A stretch of 64,000 nucleotides of DNA from Simiduia litorea (GTDB taxonomy: Bacteria; Pseudomonadota; Gammaproteobacteria; Pseudomonadales; Cellvibrionaceae), in NCBI RefSeq assembly GCF_042853465.1, contig NZ_AP031497.1:4278001-4342000 (forward strand), read 5' to 3'. Below are positions 36,931-46,028 of this stretch, one piece after another. How positions within the stretch are numbered: the stretch's first letter is position 1; the number at the start of each line of letters is the position of its first letter. Under the pieces are notes generated by a model that worked only from the letters and a program-made list of their open reading frames with translations, was not told the DNA's origin and searched no databases. The position numbers and the translations under genes are program-made.

Positions 36931-38022
36931 ATGACTTACATTCGCTCTGCTCACCTAATTAAAACGCTTGCCGGCATCGCGTTGATGATGACCTGTGTAA
37001 CCAGCACTGCTCAAGATATGCCGCCAGCGGCGGTGGAAGTCGCGGAGGCACAGATTCGCGATATCGCGCCAACGGTTTGGGTACCCGGCACCGTCATCAG
37101 CAAACAGGATTCGCAAATTGCCTCCGAAATCACCGGCAACTTACTCTGGGTTGCCGAAGTGGGCGATCAAGTTAAAGCCGGCGCGCCGCTCGCGCGCATT
37201 AACGACCGCATTTGGCAATTACAGCAAGCGAATGATCTCGCCAATGTGGCCAGCCTAACCAGCAATTTAGATTTTCTGGTGCGACAGGTCGAGCGCAGTG
37301 AGCGCTTGGCAAAAACCAACAATGCCTCGCAGTCCGAACTCGAGCGGCTCACCATGGAGCGAGAAATGCTGCGCCAGCAATTGCGTGCCGCTGAGGTGGC
37401 GCTCGAACGCACCCGCTACGACATAGAGCGCGCAGTGATTAAGGCCCCCTTCGATGGCATAGTGGTGGCTCGCTATCACCAGCCTGGTGAGCACATTAAT
37501 CAAGGCGAGGCGGCAGTTCGACTGACCAATGTAAATCAGCTGGAAATCAAAGCCCAAGCCACGCTCAGTAGCTTTCGGCATGTCCAAGCCGGTAGCGAAG
37601 TGGCCATAAAAACCCAGGCCGGCACCCACGTGAGCCACGTGCGCAGCCTCGTACCCGTGGGCGACGAGCGCTCGCGCATGCTCGAGTTGCGCATCGCCGC
37701 GAGTGCTGAACATTGGTTGATCGGCGAAGCCGTTAAGATCGAATTGCCCAACGGCGAAAGCCAATCGTCCCTTACCGTACCACGCGACGCTTTAGTGCTA
37801 CGAGAGACCCAGGTCTATGTCTTTAAAGTTGGCAAAGATGAGAAAGCCGAGCGCATTGAGGTGCGTACGGGTAATGGCTACGGCAGCCGTATCGCCGTCA
37901 CAGGCGCATTAGAAGCTGGAGATCTGGTGATCGTCAGAGGCGCTGAGCGCCTACGCGAGGGGCAAGCATTGAACATTCTTAAACAGCATGTGGCCGTGGA
38001 GGGCCTAGCCGCCGCTAGTTGA
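36931..38022 (+). CDS. RND efflux periplasmic adaptor (membrane fusion protein)
   Basis: 363 residues from the ATG at 36931; the longer frame back to 36793 overlaps the permease gene and is rejected. It has a signal peptide ending near TSTAQ, lipoyl half-motif ASEITGNLLWVAEVGDQVKA, a coiled-coil hairpin with many Arg/Glu residues, the second half VIKAPFDGIVVARYHQPGEH, and a beta-barrel domain. It would pair with the permease whose stop codon lies 11 bases upstream. Confidence 0.9.
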   Translation: MTYIRSAHLIKTLAGIALMMTCVTSTAQDMPPAAVEVAEAQIRDIAPTVWVPGTVISKQDSQIASEITGNLLWVAEVGDQVKAGAPLARINDRIWQLQQANDLANVASLTSNLDFLVRQVERSERLAKTNNASQSELERLTMEREMLRQQLRAAEVALERTRYDIERAVIKAPFDGIVVARYHQPGEHINQGEAAVRLTNVNQLEIKAQATLSSFRHVQAGSEVAIKTQAGTHVSHVRSLVPVGDERSRMLELRIAASAEHWLIGEAVKIELPNGESQSSLTVPRDALVLRETQVYVFKVGKDEKAERIEVRTGNGYGSRIAVTGALEAGDLVIVRGAERLREGQALNILKQHVAVEGLAAAS

Positions 38023-38126
38023 GCACAGCCAGCAAGGGGATAATCTCGCCCACACAGGGTCTTTCATTTTTTAAACTTGCCCCCATTTAGGCTGTATCTA
38101 CGTGTTACGGAAACGAAAAACGCCCT

Positions 38127-38555
38127 ATGAACACCGTGTACCTCCTCCAGAATCAAGACAAGCTGATCTTAAACCGCAACCGCGAGTGGACTGACGCACG
38201 CGATTTAAAAAGCTTGTATCAAACGCCCCATAAGGATGAAGGCATCAACCAGAAGGTTGAGGTCAACGCCAAAGACTATACCCAGCGCATACACCTGCTA
38301 GAGTGTGAGCTAAATGAAAAAAAACTACCTATTATCGCCCCCGAGGCCATGCCGGAGCCCCTGCCTGAGCAACCAAAAGGCGAAGGCGAGCAAGCCAGCT
38401 TAATCGACGCCGAATCGACACTGTCACAAAATGATGACGCTGACATCCAAGAACCGGAAGCGGCGGACGACGAAACAGACCTAGCCGAGCTAGAAGCGGA
38501 CGAGCAAGCTGAAGACGCCGCCGACGAATTTGACCAAGACACGATTCAGGACTAA
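38127..38555 (+). CDS. Acidic hypothetical protein
   Basis: 142 residues. The first 75 residues form a compact, mixed-composition domain (NTVYLLQNQDKLILNRNREW, then SLYQTPHKDEGINQKVEVNA). The remainder is a Pro/Glu- and Asp/Glu-rich, probably disordered tail (AELEADEQAEDAADEFDQD). No signal peptide. I do not recognise the family. It precedes gshA by 83 bases on the same strand, but no functional link is evident. Confidence 0.7.
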   Translation: MNTVYLLQNQDKLILNRNREWTDARDLKSLYQTPHKDEGINQKVEVNAKDYTQRIHLLECELNEKKLPIIAPEAMPEPLPEQPKGEGEQASLIDAESTLSQNDDADIQEPEAADDETDLAELEADEQAEDAADEFDQDTIQD

Positions 38556-38638
38556 CCGCCGCGGTTTCATCGCCGGGCGCGAGGCCTGAAAACTTACTGA
38601 TTGAGCGGCAGCAACCACTGCCCGCAAAGGAGCACCCC

Positions 38639-40255
38639 TTGAGCAACCTGTCCCAACCACTGCAAGACAAACTGGCCTGGTTGGCCGAGGGCAATCACCA
38701 CCTGTTAAAGGTCATACTGAGAGGCATGGAGAAGGAGAGCTTGCGGGTTAACACCGAAGGCACGCTGGCCCTAACCGATCACCCCAAAGCCCTCGGCTCC
38801 ACCTTAACCCACCCGCATATCACCACTGATTACAGTGAAGCGTTGATGGAATTTATCACGCAACCGCACACCAGTGTCGATGCCCTGCTCGGGCAACTCA
38901 GCGATATACACACCTTCACCTACAAACACTTAGGCGACGAGGTGTTATGGGGCGCGAGCATGCCCTGTGCAGTCGGTGCCGACAAAGACATTCCGGTCGC
39001 CCGCTACGGCAACTCCAACACCGGCACCATGAAAACCATCTATCGGATTGGGCTAGGTCACCGCTATGGCCGCACCATGCAAACCATTGCCGGCGTGCAC
39101 TACAACTTTTCCTTTTCCGACGAATTGATTGCCGCACTCCAGGCAAAATCTGGTAGCAAGCTCAGCTTTCAAGATTTTAAAACCCAAAGCTATTTCGACC
39201 TAATCCGTAACTTTCGACGCTATTTCTGGTTACTGGTTTATTTATACGGCGCCGCGCCGGCCGTGTGTAAAAGCTTCGTTAAAGACCGGCCACACGCATT
39301 AAAGCCCTTCGGGCAAGATAGCCACTCACTGCATTTACCCCATGCCACGTCGCTGCGAATGGGTAACTTGGGCTACCAAAGTGATGCACAGCAATCGCTC
39401 ACGGTTTGCTACAACAATTTAAACACTTATTTAAAAACCTTATGCGGCGCCATTACGCAGGGCCACAAAGATTACCAAGACATTGGTTTAAAAGATGCCG
39501 CTGGTGAATACAAACAGCTCAACACCAGCCTGCTACAAATCGAAAATGAATTTTATTCCACTATTCGCCCGAAACGTACCAGCCAGCGCGGAGAAACTGC
39601 GCTCAATGCACTGCATGCGCGCGGTGTCGAATACATTGAAGTGCGCTGCGTGGATTTAAACCCCTATGAACCACTCGGCGTCACCCGCGACCAACTGCAC
39701 GCTATGGATGCATTTTTACTCTTTTGCCTGCTCGAGCAAAGTCCAGAAACAGACGCCGAAGAATACGCCGACATGCTAGAAAACCAAAAACGCGTGGTCG
39801 AACAGGGTAGAGATCCAGCACTCACCCTGCGCCAACGGGGCAAGGAGCGAAAAATTCAAGACTGGGCGAAAGAGATCCTCGACGGCATGACAAGCTGTGC
39901 CGCGATTCTCGATCAGGGTGCAGATACCCAGGACTTCTCTGCTGCCGTAACGCGCGTAACGACCCAAGCTGCCGACCCAACAGCCACACCGGCGGCACGA
40001 TTTTTAGCCGATATGGCTTCGCAAAATAAAACCTTTTTCCAGCTAGCCAAAGATCTTTCTATCGAGCATGCAGAATTTTTTAAACAGCGTAGTTTATCGA
40101 AAGATAAACAAAGTTTATTTGAACGACTAACTAAAGAATCGCTCGCCGCGCAGACACAACTTGAGCAAGAACAGCAAGAACCATTCGAGGACTATTTAGC
40201 TAAGTTTTATGCACAATACACCTGTTGCGACAGACCAAAATTTAGCTGCCTATGA
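38639..40255 (+). CDS. gshA: Glutamate-cysteine ligase, type I (GshA)
   Basis: 538 residues, close to the E. coli enzyme (518). It joins glutamate and cysteine, the first step of glutathione synthesis. Family motifs visible are GMEKESLRV near residue 30, FSFSDELI, and RGVEYIEVRCVDLNPYEPLG. The start codon is TTG at 38639 with AAGGAG 6 bases upstream, a strong ribosome site, and no better ATG precedes the conserved GMEKESLR. The stop overlaps the acpH ATG by 4 bases (ATGA), so the two are translationally coupled. Confidence 0.96.
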   Translation: MSNLSQPLQDKLAWLAEGNHHLLKVILRGMEKESLRVNTEGTLALTDHPKALGSTLTHPHITTDYSEALMEFITQPHTSVDALLGQLSDIHTFTYKHLGDEVLWGASMPCAVGADKDIPVARYGNSNTGTMKTIYRIGLGHRYGRTMQTIAGVHYNFSFSDELIAALQAKSGSKLSFQDFKTQSYFDLIRNFRRYFWLLVYLYGAAPAVCKSFVKDRPHALKPFGQDSHSLHLPHATSLRMGNLGYQSDAQQSLTVCYNNLNTYLKTLCGAITQGHKDYQDIGLKDAAGEYKQLNTSLLQIENEFYSTIRPKRTSQRGETALNALHARGVEYIEVRCVDLNPYEPLGVTRDQLHAMDAFLLFCLLEQSPETDAEEYADMLENQKRVVEQGRDPALTLRQRGKERKIQDWAKEILDGMTSCAAILDQGADTQDFSAAVTRVTTQAADPTATPAARFLADMASQNKTFFQLAKDLSIEHAEFFKQRSLSKDKQSLFERLTKESLAAQTQLEQEQQEPFEDYLAKFYAQYTCCDRPKFSCL

Positions 40256-40848
40256 ATTACCTGGCTCACCTTGCACTGTCTGGCCCAAATCCCGACATGC
40301 AAGTGGGCGGCTTTCTTGGCGATTGGCTAAAGGGCCCAATAGAAAGGCACAGCGCTCAGTGGTCTAAGCGCGTACTACAAGGTGTGGCATTACACCGGAG
40401 CATTGACGCTTGGGTAGACTTGCAGGTCGAAACACATAACGCCTTAACATTACTGGGCGATAAACACCGGCGTATCGCAGGCCCCGTCATCGATATTGCG
40501 TTCGATCACTACCTCGCCAAGACTTTTTCCCAGTATCACCATCAACCCTTAACAGATTTTTGTCACCGCGCCTTCATGCATCTGAACCGGCACGAGCAAT
40601 CAATGCCAGAACAGGCACAAGGTTTCCTTCGCCGAGCACAAAGTCATAGACTGTTCGAGCGCTATGCCGAGCGCGAAACCTACCTCAATGTGGTCGGCAG
40701 TTTGCGTAGACGTATTACAAAACCGGCACTACTCGATCGCATTGAAGTCCAACTGATAGCAAAGGACGAGGAATTGGAAGCCATATTTCACCGCTTCTAC
40801 CCACGTCTGTGTCACCACGTGGCTGACTTAGCCAGCCGATATATCTAG
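40252..40848 (+). CDS. acpH: Acyl-carrier-protein phosphodiesterase family (DUF479)
   Basis: 198 residues. The family signature MNYLAHLALSGPNPDMQVGG and the HRSIDAWVD helix are present. AcpH removes the 4'-phosphopantetheine arm from acyl carrier protein; whether all members do so is not known. The start overlaps the gshA stop in ATGA. It is not obviously linked to glutathione, so co-expression may be incidental. Confidence 0.88.
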   Translation: MNYLAHLALSGPNPDMQVGGFLGDWLKGPIERHSAQWSKRVLQGVALHRSIDAWVDLQVETHNALTLLGDKHRRIAGPVIDIAFDHYLAKTFSQYHHQPLTDFCHRAFMHLNRHEQSMPEQAQGFLRRAQSHRLFERYAERETYLNVVGSLRRRITKPALLDRIEVQLIAKDEELEAIFHRFYPRLCHHVADLASRYI

Positions 40849-40932
40849 GGTTCGACGCACTGAGTACTTACCACTGCGTTCGTTTTTATCTTGCCAATAT
40901 GCAATACTCGCGCCCTACAACCAAGAGACTTT

Positions 40933-41691
40933 GTGCCCGTGAATTATACCGAAGACGCATTCAATGGCCTCATAATTGACACCAACACTATACCCACAGA
41001 CAGTGTTGAATTTGGTGCATCGCTTACAAACATCTTGGCCTATTCGGCAGAAAATAATAAGGGCATCACTTGGCTGACTCTACCCATTGAAAAATCTCAC
41101 CATGTGGGCCGTGCCACGGCCTTGGGTTTTATCTATCATTGCTGCCAAGCGCATGAATTGACACTGGTACATAAAAACCAACCCGCACAATTTGTCCCCT
41201 TTATTCCCAGCCATACGGTGGGCGCCGGCGCGCTTATCAAAAACAGTGCTGGCGAGATATTAGTGGTGCAAGAATATGGCATGACCGGCTACAAATTACC
41301 TGGCGGGCATGTTGAGCAAGGCGAGCGCATTGAGGATGCGGTGCTACGCGAAGTATTAGAGGAAACCGGCATCAAGTGCGAATTTGTATCAGTACTTGGC
41401 TTCTCCAATAAGCACCCCTATAAATTTGGCAAATCAAATTTATACTTTATTTGCGAGCTTCGCCCCTTGCACAACCATATTCAAATTCTAGATACTCAAG
41501 AAATACTAGACGCGCGCTGGATCAGCCTGGCTGACTTTCAACGCGATGCCAAAAATAGTGCTTACAATCACGAGTTATTCAGCGCGCTTTTCAATTTGTC
41601 CGGCCTGCAACCACAAGCACTGGAAAACAACAAAGGCGCGCATAAAAAGTTAGAAATATTTTTCGCCAATCATAAGGATGGATTGCTATGA
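40933..41691 (+). CDS. Nudix hydrolase with a pre-Nudix domain
   Basis: About 252 residues. The N-terminal part (about 1-95) matches the pre-Nudix fold seen in NUDT6-like proteins (FGASLTNILAYSAENNKGIT; VGRATALGFIYHCC). The Nudix box reads GGHVEQGERIEDAVLREVLE followed by ETGI, with all catalytic Glu residues, so it is an active pyrophosphohydrolase. The substrate is unknown. The frame begins at a TTG at 40891; the GTG at 40933, preceded by AAGAGA, is preferred but uncertain. It overlaps the next gene in ATGA. Confidence 0.82.
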   Translation: MPVNYTEDAFNGLIIDTNTIPTDSVEFGASLTNILAYSAENNKGITWLTLPIEKSHHVGRATALGFIYHCCQAHELTLVHKNQPAQFVPFIPSHTVGAGALIKNSAGEILVVQEYGMTGYKLPGGHVEQGERIEDAVLREVLEETGIKCEFVSVLGFSNKHPYKFGKSNLYFICELRPLHNHIQILDTQEILDARWISLADFQRDAKNSAYNHELFSALFNLSGLQPQALENNKGAHKKLEIFFANHKDGLL

Positions 41692-42485
41692 ATCTAAAAA
41701 ACTTTTTGGGACTTTTTGTTGTTGCTGCACTCGCCATTGGCTGCAGCGATACCCACTCACCACAGGCGGATCAATTTCGCTCCAATGAAACTGCGATGGC
41801 CATAGCGCCAAAACGACCGCAAGCTAGAGGCCAGTACTTAGCCTACGAGCATTCAGCCACCGTCGAAATGGCCGAGGCGAAAATTCCGAGCGCGGTTAAC
41901 GCTTTGGTGGAGCACTGTCAAAAATTCAGTCAGTCCTGCACTATGATGCACTCGGAATTGCAAGCCGGTGAATATGCCAATGGCTATTTACGCTTTCGCG
42001 TCGCACCGGCAGATGTCGATAAACTGTTCGAGCTCGCCAGAAAATATGGTGCGCTAACACGACAATCCACCAATGTTGATGACCTGCAAGACGCCATTGT
42101 CGATGGTGGCAAGCGCATCGAGTTGCTACAAGCGTATCAACAACGTTTACTGACACTCGAAGCGCAAGCCAGCAAAGATATTGAATCGCTCATTAAAGTG
42201 GCCTCGGAGTTGAGTCGAGTACAGTCAGATTTAGAATATGCGCTGGGCGAAAAAGCCAAACTATTGCAGAGGGTCAACCAAGACATCGTCAACATCCAGC
42301 TGACTAAAATCACCAACACCGGTTTCTGGGCACCAATTTTGGATTCAATCAGCGAGTTTGGCGACAATCTCTCCGATGCTATTGCCACAATGGTCACCGC
42401 GCTTGCCTACATTTTTCCTTGGCTCATTTTACTTTTGGTCATGCTATTTTTTACACGCTTTGTTTGGCGCCGGCTAAAGCGGTAG
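41688..42485 (+). CDS. DUF4349-domain lipoprotein
   Basis: 265 residues. The N-terminus has a lipobox (AALAIGC, Cys near residue 19). The middle is DUF4349: beta-rich, then a long coiled coil (about 125-205: LQAYQQRLLTLEAQASKDIE). A C-terminal membrane helix (about 237-260: ALAYIFPWLILLLVMLFFTR) has a basic tail. With both a lipid anchor and a membrane helix it could bridge membrane leaflets, which is inference. It starts inside the Nudix stop, so the two are translationally coupled. Confidence 0.83.
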   Translation: MNLKNFLGLFVVAALAIGCSDTHSPQADQFRSNETAMAIAPKRPQARGQYLAYEHSATVEMAEAKIPSAVNALVEHCQKFSQSCTMMHSELQAGEYANGYLRFRVAPADVDKLFELARKYGALTRQSTNVDDLQDAIVDGGKRIELLQAYQQRLLTLEAQASKDIESLIKVASELSRVQSDLEYALGEKAKLLQRVNQDIVNIQLTKITNTGFWAPILDSISEFGDNLSDAIATMVTALAYIFPWLILLLVMLFFTRFVWRRLKR

Positions 42486-42574
42486 CCATAGCCTAGTTAC
42501 TCAGGAGCTTAGAATATTGAGCTCTTGAGCTTTCTAAAAACAACAAAAAATCTCCACCATCGGGAGCACAAAGC

Positions 42575-43606
42575 ATGATTAAGGTTGGCATTATTGGCTT
42601 TGGCTATGCAGCAAAAACCTTTCATTTGCCTTTAATTGAATCTTGCCCTGAGTTTCAATTGGTTGCGATTAGCTCTTCTCAATCCGGGCTAACATTTGAA
42701 CAACATCCAGCGCTAAAGATTTTTCCTACTGCGCTGCAATTAATTCAATCTAACCTTGTGAATTTGGTCGTTATCACCTCGCCGAATGATAGCCATTTTA
42801 CCCTAGCCGAGGCAGCATTAGCGTCGGGCTTACATGTGGTTATCGAAAAACCAATGGCCAATACCGCTGCGGAGGCAATGGCGCTCTGCAACCTCGCCAA
42901 AAGACATCAGCGCGTATTAACGGTTTTTCATAACCGACGCTGGGATGGCGATTTCATGACGGTTAAACAATTAATTGCCAATGATGCCGTTGGCGAACTT
43001 AGAGTTTTCGAGTCACATTTCGACCGTTTCCGACCACAGGTGCGCGATCGCTGGCGGGAAAATCCCGGCCTCGGCGCAGGCATTTGGTATGACTTAGGGC
43101 CGCATTTAGTTGATCAAGCACTAGAGCTTTTTGGCACGCCAGCCAGCATTAGCGCGCGATTAAAAATGCTACGTGAAAAGTCACTCAACATCGACTATTT
43201 CCACGTGCAACTGCACTACCCACAGTGCGAAGTGATTCTTCACTCTAGCCCGTTTAGCGCCCATCCCAACTTACGTTTTCAGTTGTCGGGCACACGCGGA
43301 AGTTTTATCAAGATAGGCTTGGACCCACAGGAAACACAATTAATATCTGGCGTCCAACCCTCGGCTGCAGGTTACGGTATCGAAACGGCGTTAGCTCACG
43401 GTAAACTCTACACTGAAGATTCGAACCAAACAGTGTCAACGCTAGCAGGAGAGTACCCGGCGTTTTACCGTGCGCTGGCCGCTTGCATTAACCATGGCAA
43501 CGCCATTCCGGTTGATCCCGTATCGGCCGCACAGGTTATGCACGTGATCGAACACGCGGTGCGCGCCGACAGAGAAGGTCTAACCTTACCTTTTACAGCG
43601 CTTTAG
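42575..43606 (+). CDS. Gfo/Idh/MocA-family NAD(P)-dependent oxidoreductase
   Basis: 343 residues. Rossmann motif GIIGFGYAAKTFHLPLI at the N-terminus; the family signature HVVIEKPMANTAAEA (about 88-102) carries the EKP catalytic Lys. C-terminal substrate domain starts near residue 130. Such enzymes oxidise or reduce sugars or related ring compounds; the substrate is not evident. GGGAGC precedes the ATG. Neighbours do not suggest a pathway. Confidence 0.9.
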   Translation: MIKVGIIGFGYAAKTFHLPLIESCPEFQLVAISSSQSGLTFEQHPALKIFPTALQLIQSNLVNLVVITSPNDSHFTLAEAALASGLHVVIEKPMANTAAEAMALCNLAKRHQRVLTVFHNRRWDGDFMTVKQLIANDAVGELRVFESHFDRFRPQVRDRWRENPGLGAGIWYDLGPHLVDQALELFGTPASISARLKMLREKSLNIDYFHVQLHYPQCEVILHSSPFSAHPNLRFQLSGTRGSFIKIGLDPQETQLISGVQPSAAGYGIETALAHGKLYTEDSNQTVSTLAGEYPAFYRALAACINHGNAIPVDPVSAAQVMHVIEHAVRADREGLTLPFTAL

Positions 43607-43710
43607 TCTTATCACATTTTCCGCTCGACGCATTTATTGCACCTAGCCGTCAATAAGGCCGAAAAACTTGATAGATTTTGCTTTATCCAACACGTTTAGG
43701 AGCGTAAGCA

Positions 43711-44364
43711 ATGGCTTCCCATTTTATTCAACGACAATGGCGCGAAAACCGTGGGCTTATTTTATTTCTTGCATTGATGTTTGTATTTCGTAGCGCCTTT
43801 GCCGACTGGAATAGCGTACCGACCGGTTCTATGTTGCCCACCATCGTTGAAGGTGATCGCATTCTGGTCAACAAAATGGCCTACGATATTCGCGTACCGT
43901 TTAGCCAGATATCAATCATCAAGCTCGGCGACCCCAAGCGCGGCGATATTATTGTGTTTGAATCTGAGGCGGCGGATAAGCGTTTAGTTAAGCGCGTGGT
44001 TGGCCTACCTGGCGACACAATTGCCATGCAAGATAATCAGCTGTTTATCAATGGCAAAAAAATTGCGTTACAGTTTGCTAATGAAACTGAGCAGACCCGC
44101 ATTTATCAGGAAGCACTTACCACTCAGCCCCACCTTATTCAGTTAGCCCCTAGGTCTTCACCTCTGGCTAGCTTTACAGCCGTTCAGGTGCCCACGGATA
44201 GCTTCCTCGCGCTAGGTGATAACCGGGATAATAGCGCCGACTCACGGGTTATTGGTTTTGTCCCTAGGCATGAAATTATCGGCCGAACTCGACAAGTGGT
44301 GCTGTCTTTCGACTACCAAAATTATTATTTGCCGAGGCAAGATCGGTTTCTAAAAACGCTGTAA
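43711..44364 (+). CDS. lepB: Signal peptidase I
   Basis: 217 residues, shorter than E. coli LepB (324), with a single N-terminal membrane helix (about 15-31). The catalytic Ser is Ser40 in VPTGSMLPTI, the Lys is Lys94 in KRVVGLPGD, and the C-terminal box is GDNRDNSADSR. It cleaves signal peptides on the periplasmic side. AGGAGCG precedes the ATG. It stands apart from lepA/rnc, so it may be an additional signal peptidase rather than the main one; this cannot be settled from this window. Confidence 0.92.
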   Translation: MASHFIQRQWRENRGLILFLALMFVFRSAFADWNSVPTGSMLPTIVEGDRILVNKMAYDIRVPFSQISIIKLGDPKRGDIIVFESEAADKRLVKRVVGLPGDTIAMQDNQLFINGKKIALQFANETEQTRIYQEALTTQPHLIQLAPRSSPLASFTAVQVPTDSFLALGDNRDNSADSRVIGFVPRHEIIGRTRQVVLSFDYQNYYLPRQDRFLKTL

Positions 44365-44402
44365 ATTCAAGCTTAGATGATTAACGTCAGGAAATGAAGA
44401 CG

Positions 44403-44885
44403 ATGGTTCTCAGACAATTTGAAGTCCGCGATAGAGACGCATTATTGCGTCTGAATGAACAGTCCGTGAACGTGTTAAGCCCTATGGATCAACAGCGCTT
44501 TGACCAATTAAGCAACCAATCATCGCTCATATTGGTAGCGGAGCAAGAGAATCGTGTGCTGGGATTTTTAATCGGCTTTACCGATGGCAGCCAGTACGAC
44601 AGCAAAAACTATCGCTGGTTTTCAGATCGCTTAAAGGCCTTTTTTTATGTTGATCGCATTGTCATTGCCGCCGAAGCACGATCACAGGGTTTGGGCCAAC
44701 GCTTCTACAGCGCCATTGAAATCTGGGCACAGGAACATAAACTCCATTGGTTGGCGGCGGAAATAGATATCGAACCTGCCAACCCAGCCTCTTTGTCGTT
44801 TCATCAGCGACAAGGTTTTAATAGGGTCGGTCAACAAGGTATCAAGCACAAACAGGTGTCATTGCTGGTTAAGGCCATCGGATAG
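44403..44885 (+). CDS. GNAT-family N-acetyltransferase
   Basis: 160 residues. GNAT fold with motif A region DRIVIAAEARSQGLGQRFYS (about 77-96) and motif B near NPASLSFHQRQGFNRVG. The acceptor is unknown. An ATG at 44394 is also in frame but lies only two bases from the AGGA site; the ATG at 44403 has spacing of about 10, so it is preferred. It follows lepB with a short gap on the same strand. Confidence 0.82.
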   Translation: MVLRQFEVRDRDALLRLNEQSVNVLSPMDQQRFDQLSNQSSLILVAEQENRVLGFLIGFTDGSQYDSKNYRWFSDRLKAFFYVDRIVIAAEARSQGLGQRFYSAIEIWAQEHKLHWLAAEIDIEPANPASLSFHQRQGFNRVGQQGIKHKQVSLLVKAIG

Positions 44886-44945
44886 CAAACTTTCGCGCTA
44901 GCTGCCGGCCTATCTGCGCAGCTATGGCAAGGCGACAAAAGATCG

Positions 44946-44966
44946 GGCGCTAGGCAAGCTAGCGCC
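44946..44966 (-). terminator. Possible rho-independent terminator of the FliL-like gene
   Basis: ggcgctag/ctagcgcc perfect 8-bp stem with a 5-base loop; on the minus strand it is followed by CGATCTTTTG, a weak T-tract. Confidence 0.45.
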
Positions 44967-44980
44967 GGTAGATGATTGAT

Positions 44981-45415
44981 CTAGCGTTGAACGATAAAGT
45001 TATCGAAGAAAAGATCGACCACGCCACTTTCGCTGGCCTGCTCTAGTTCAATCACTTGGCGGATTTCTTTTAGCGCATCTTGGCGCAATTGCTCCTTACC
45101 CTCTTGAGTATCAATTACCAGCTCCTCCTGCTTACTCAGTAAGGTCACAATTTTATCGCGAATGGCGGGCATGTGATGGCGCACGCTTTGTGCGGCGCTG
45201 ATGTCGTGCACCCTAACCGTCATCTCGGCCTTCAGGTAACGCAACCGACCAACACCCCCATAGTTGACGACAAAAGGTGGCAAGAGTGGGATATAAAGTG
45301 CTTCAGGCTTAGCCGGAGCCTCTTCATCGTCCTCGGCGTGGGCGGGTAGGGCGACGGTAAGCGCCAGCAGTAAACTCAGGGTGAAGGTGCGCAGCACAAA
45401 CATAGATAAAACCAT
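44981..45415 (-). CDS. FliL-like exported protein
   Basis: 144 residues. It has a cleavable-type signal peptide (VLRTFTLSLLLALTVALPAHA) and a FliL-like domain (RYLKAEMTVRVHDISAAQSV; MPAIRDKIVTLLSKQ; VVDLFFDNFIVQR). Classical FliL is a membrane-anchored flagellar stator-associated protein; here no flagellar gene is near and the anchor looks cleavable. Periplasmic protein of unknown partner is the safer description. GGAAATAA precedes the ATG at 45415. Confidence 0.75.
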   Translation of the reverse strand: MVLSMFVLRTFTLSLLLALTVALPAHAEDDEEAPAKPEALYIPLLPPFVVNYGGVGRLRYLKAEMTVRVHDISAAQSVRHHMPAIRDKIVTLLSKQEELVIDTQEGKEQLRQDALKEIRQVIELEQASESGVVDLFFDNFIVQR

Positions 45416-45539
45416 TTATTTCCAAAGCTAGGCCTTTGAGCATAGCCCTTTTATCGCTTTTGTGGGCTAATTGAGTTGTGCCTTTTGCGCTTTTCCCCTA
45501 ACGTGACGCCAGCAGTAATTTCAGATTTGAGACGTGCTT

Positions 45540-46028
45540 ATGTTGCCCAATTTACGCCAGACTTATTTTGTTATTTTCGCCGGTTGCACCAGCCTTATTT
45601 TGATCGCGTTGTACATGCAACACCAAATGGGTTTACACCCCTGCCCGCTGTGCGTGACCCAGCGGGTCTTCGTTATTGCGGTGGGTCTTATTGCCTTGGT
45701 AGCCGCCTTGCACAACTCCAAAGGTTTTAGCAATACGATTTACAGCGGCTTAGCCGTAGTTGCTGGCATTATTGGCGCCGGTGTTTCGGCCCGCCATGTG
45801 TGGATTCAAAACTTACCGGAAGACCAGGTGCCGGCTTGTGGCCCCGGCTTAGAGTACATGTTCGAAACCTTCCCCTTGTTCGACGCGCTCGCGCTGCTGT
45901 TTCAAGGCGATGGAAATTGCGCCGATGTGGTGTGGAGCTTTCTTGGCCTGTCCATCCCAGCCTGGACTTTTGTTGCCTTCGTCGGCTTGATTGTATTGTG
46001 CACCTGGCAGGGTATGCGCAGGGCGTGA
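45540..46028 (+). CDS. dsbB: Disulfide bond formation protein DsbB
   Basis: 162 residues, four membrane helices. The first cysteine pair is CPLC at 35-38 and the second is Cys100 (ACGPGLEYM) with Cys127 (NCADVVW), so both redox pairs are present. DsbB reoxidises DsbA and passes electrons to quinone. The frame starts at a GTG at 45534; the ATG at 45540 is used here. Its stop overlaps the start of lrgA (GTGA). Confidence 0.94.
   Translation: MLPNLRQTYFVIFAGCTSLILIALYMQHQMGLHPCPLCVTQRVFVIAVGLIALVAALHNSKGFSNTIYSGLAVVAGIIGAGVSARHVWIQNLPEDQVPACGPGLEYMFETFPLFDALALLFQGDGNCADVVWSFLGLSIPAWTFVAFVGLIVLCTWQGMRRA

Noticed and set aside
45800..46024. Long N-terminal extension of the LrgA-type protein
   Set aside because: The extension is dsbB read in another frame, Arg-rich and unlike a membrane protein; the GTG at 46025 gives a normal family start.
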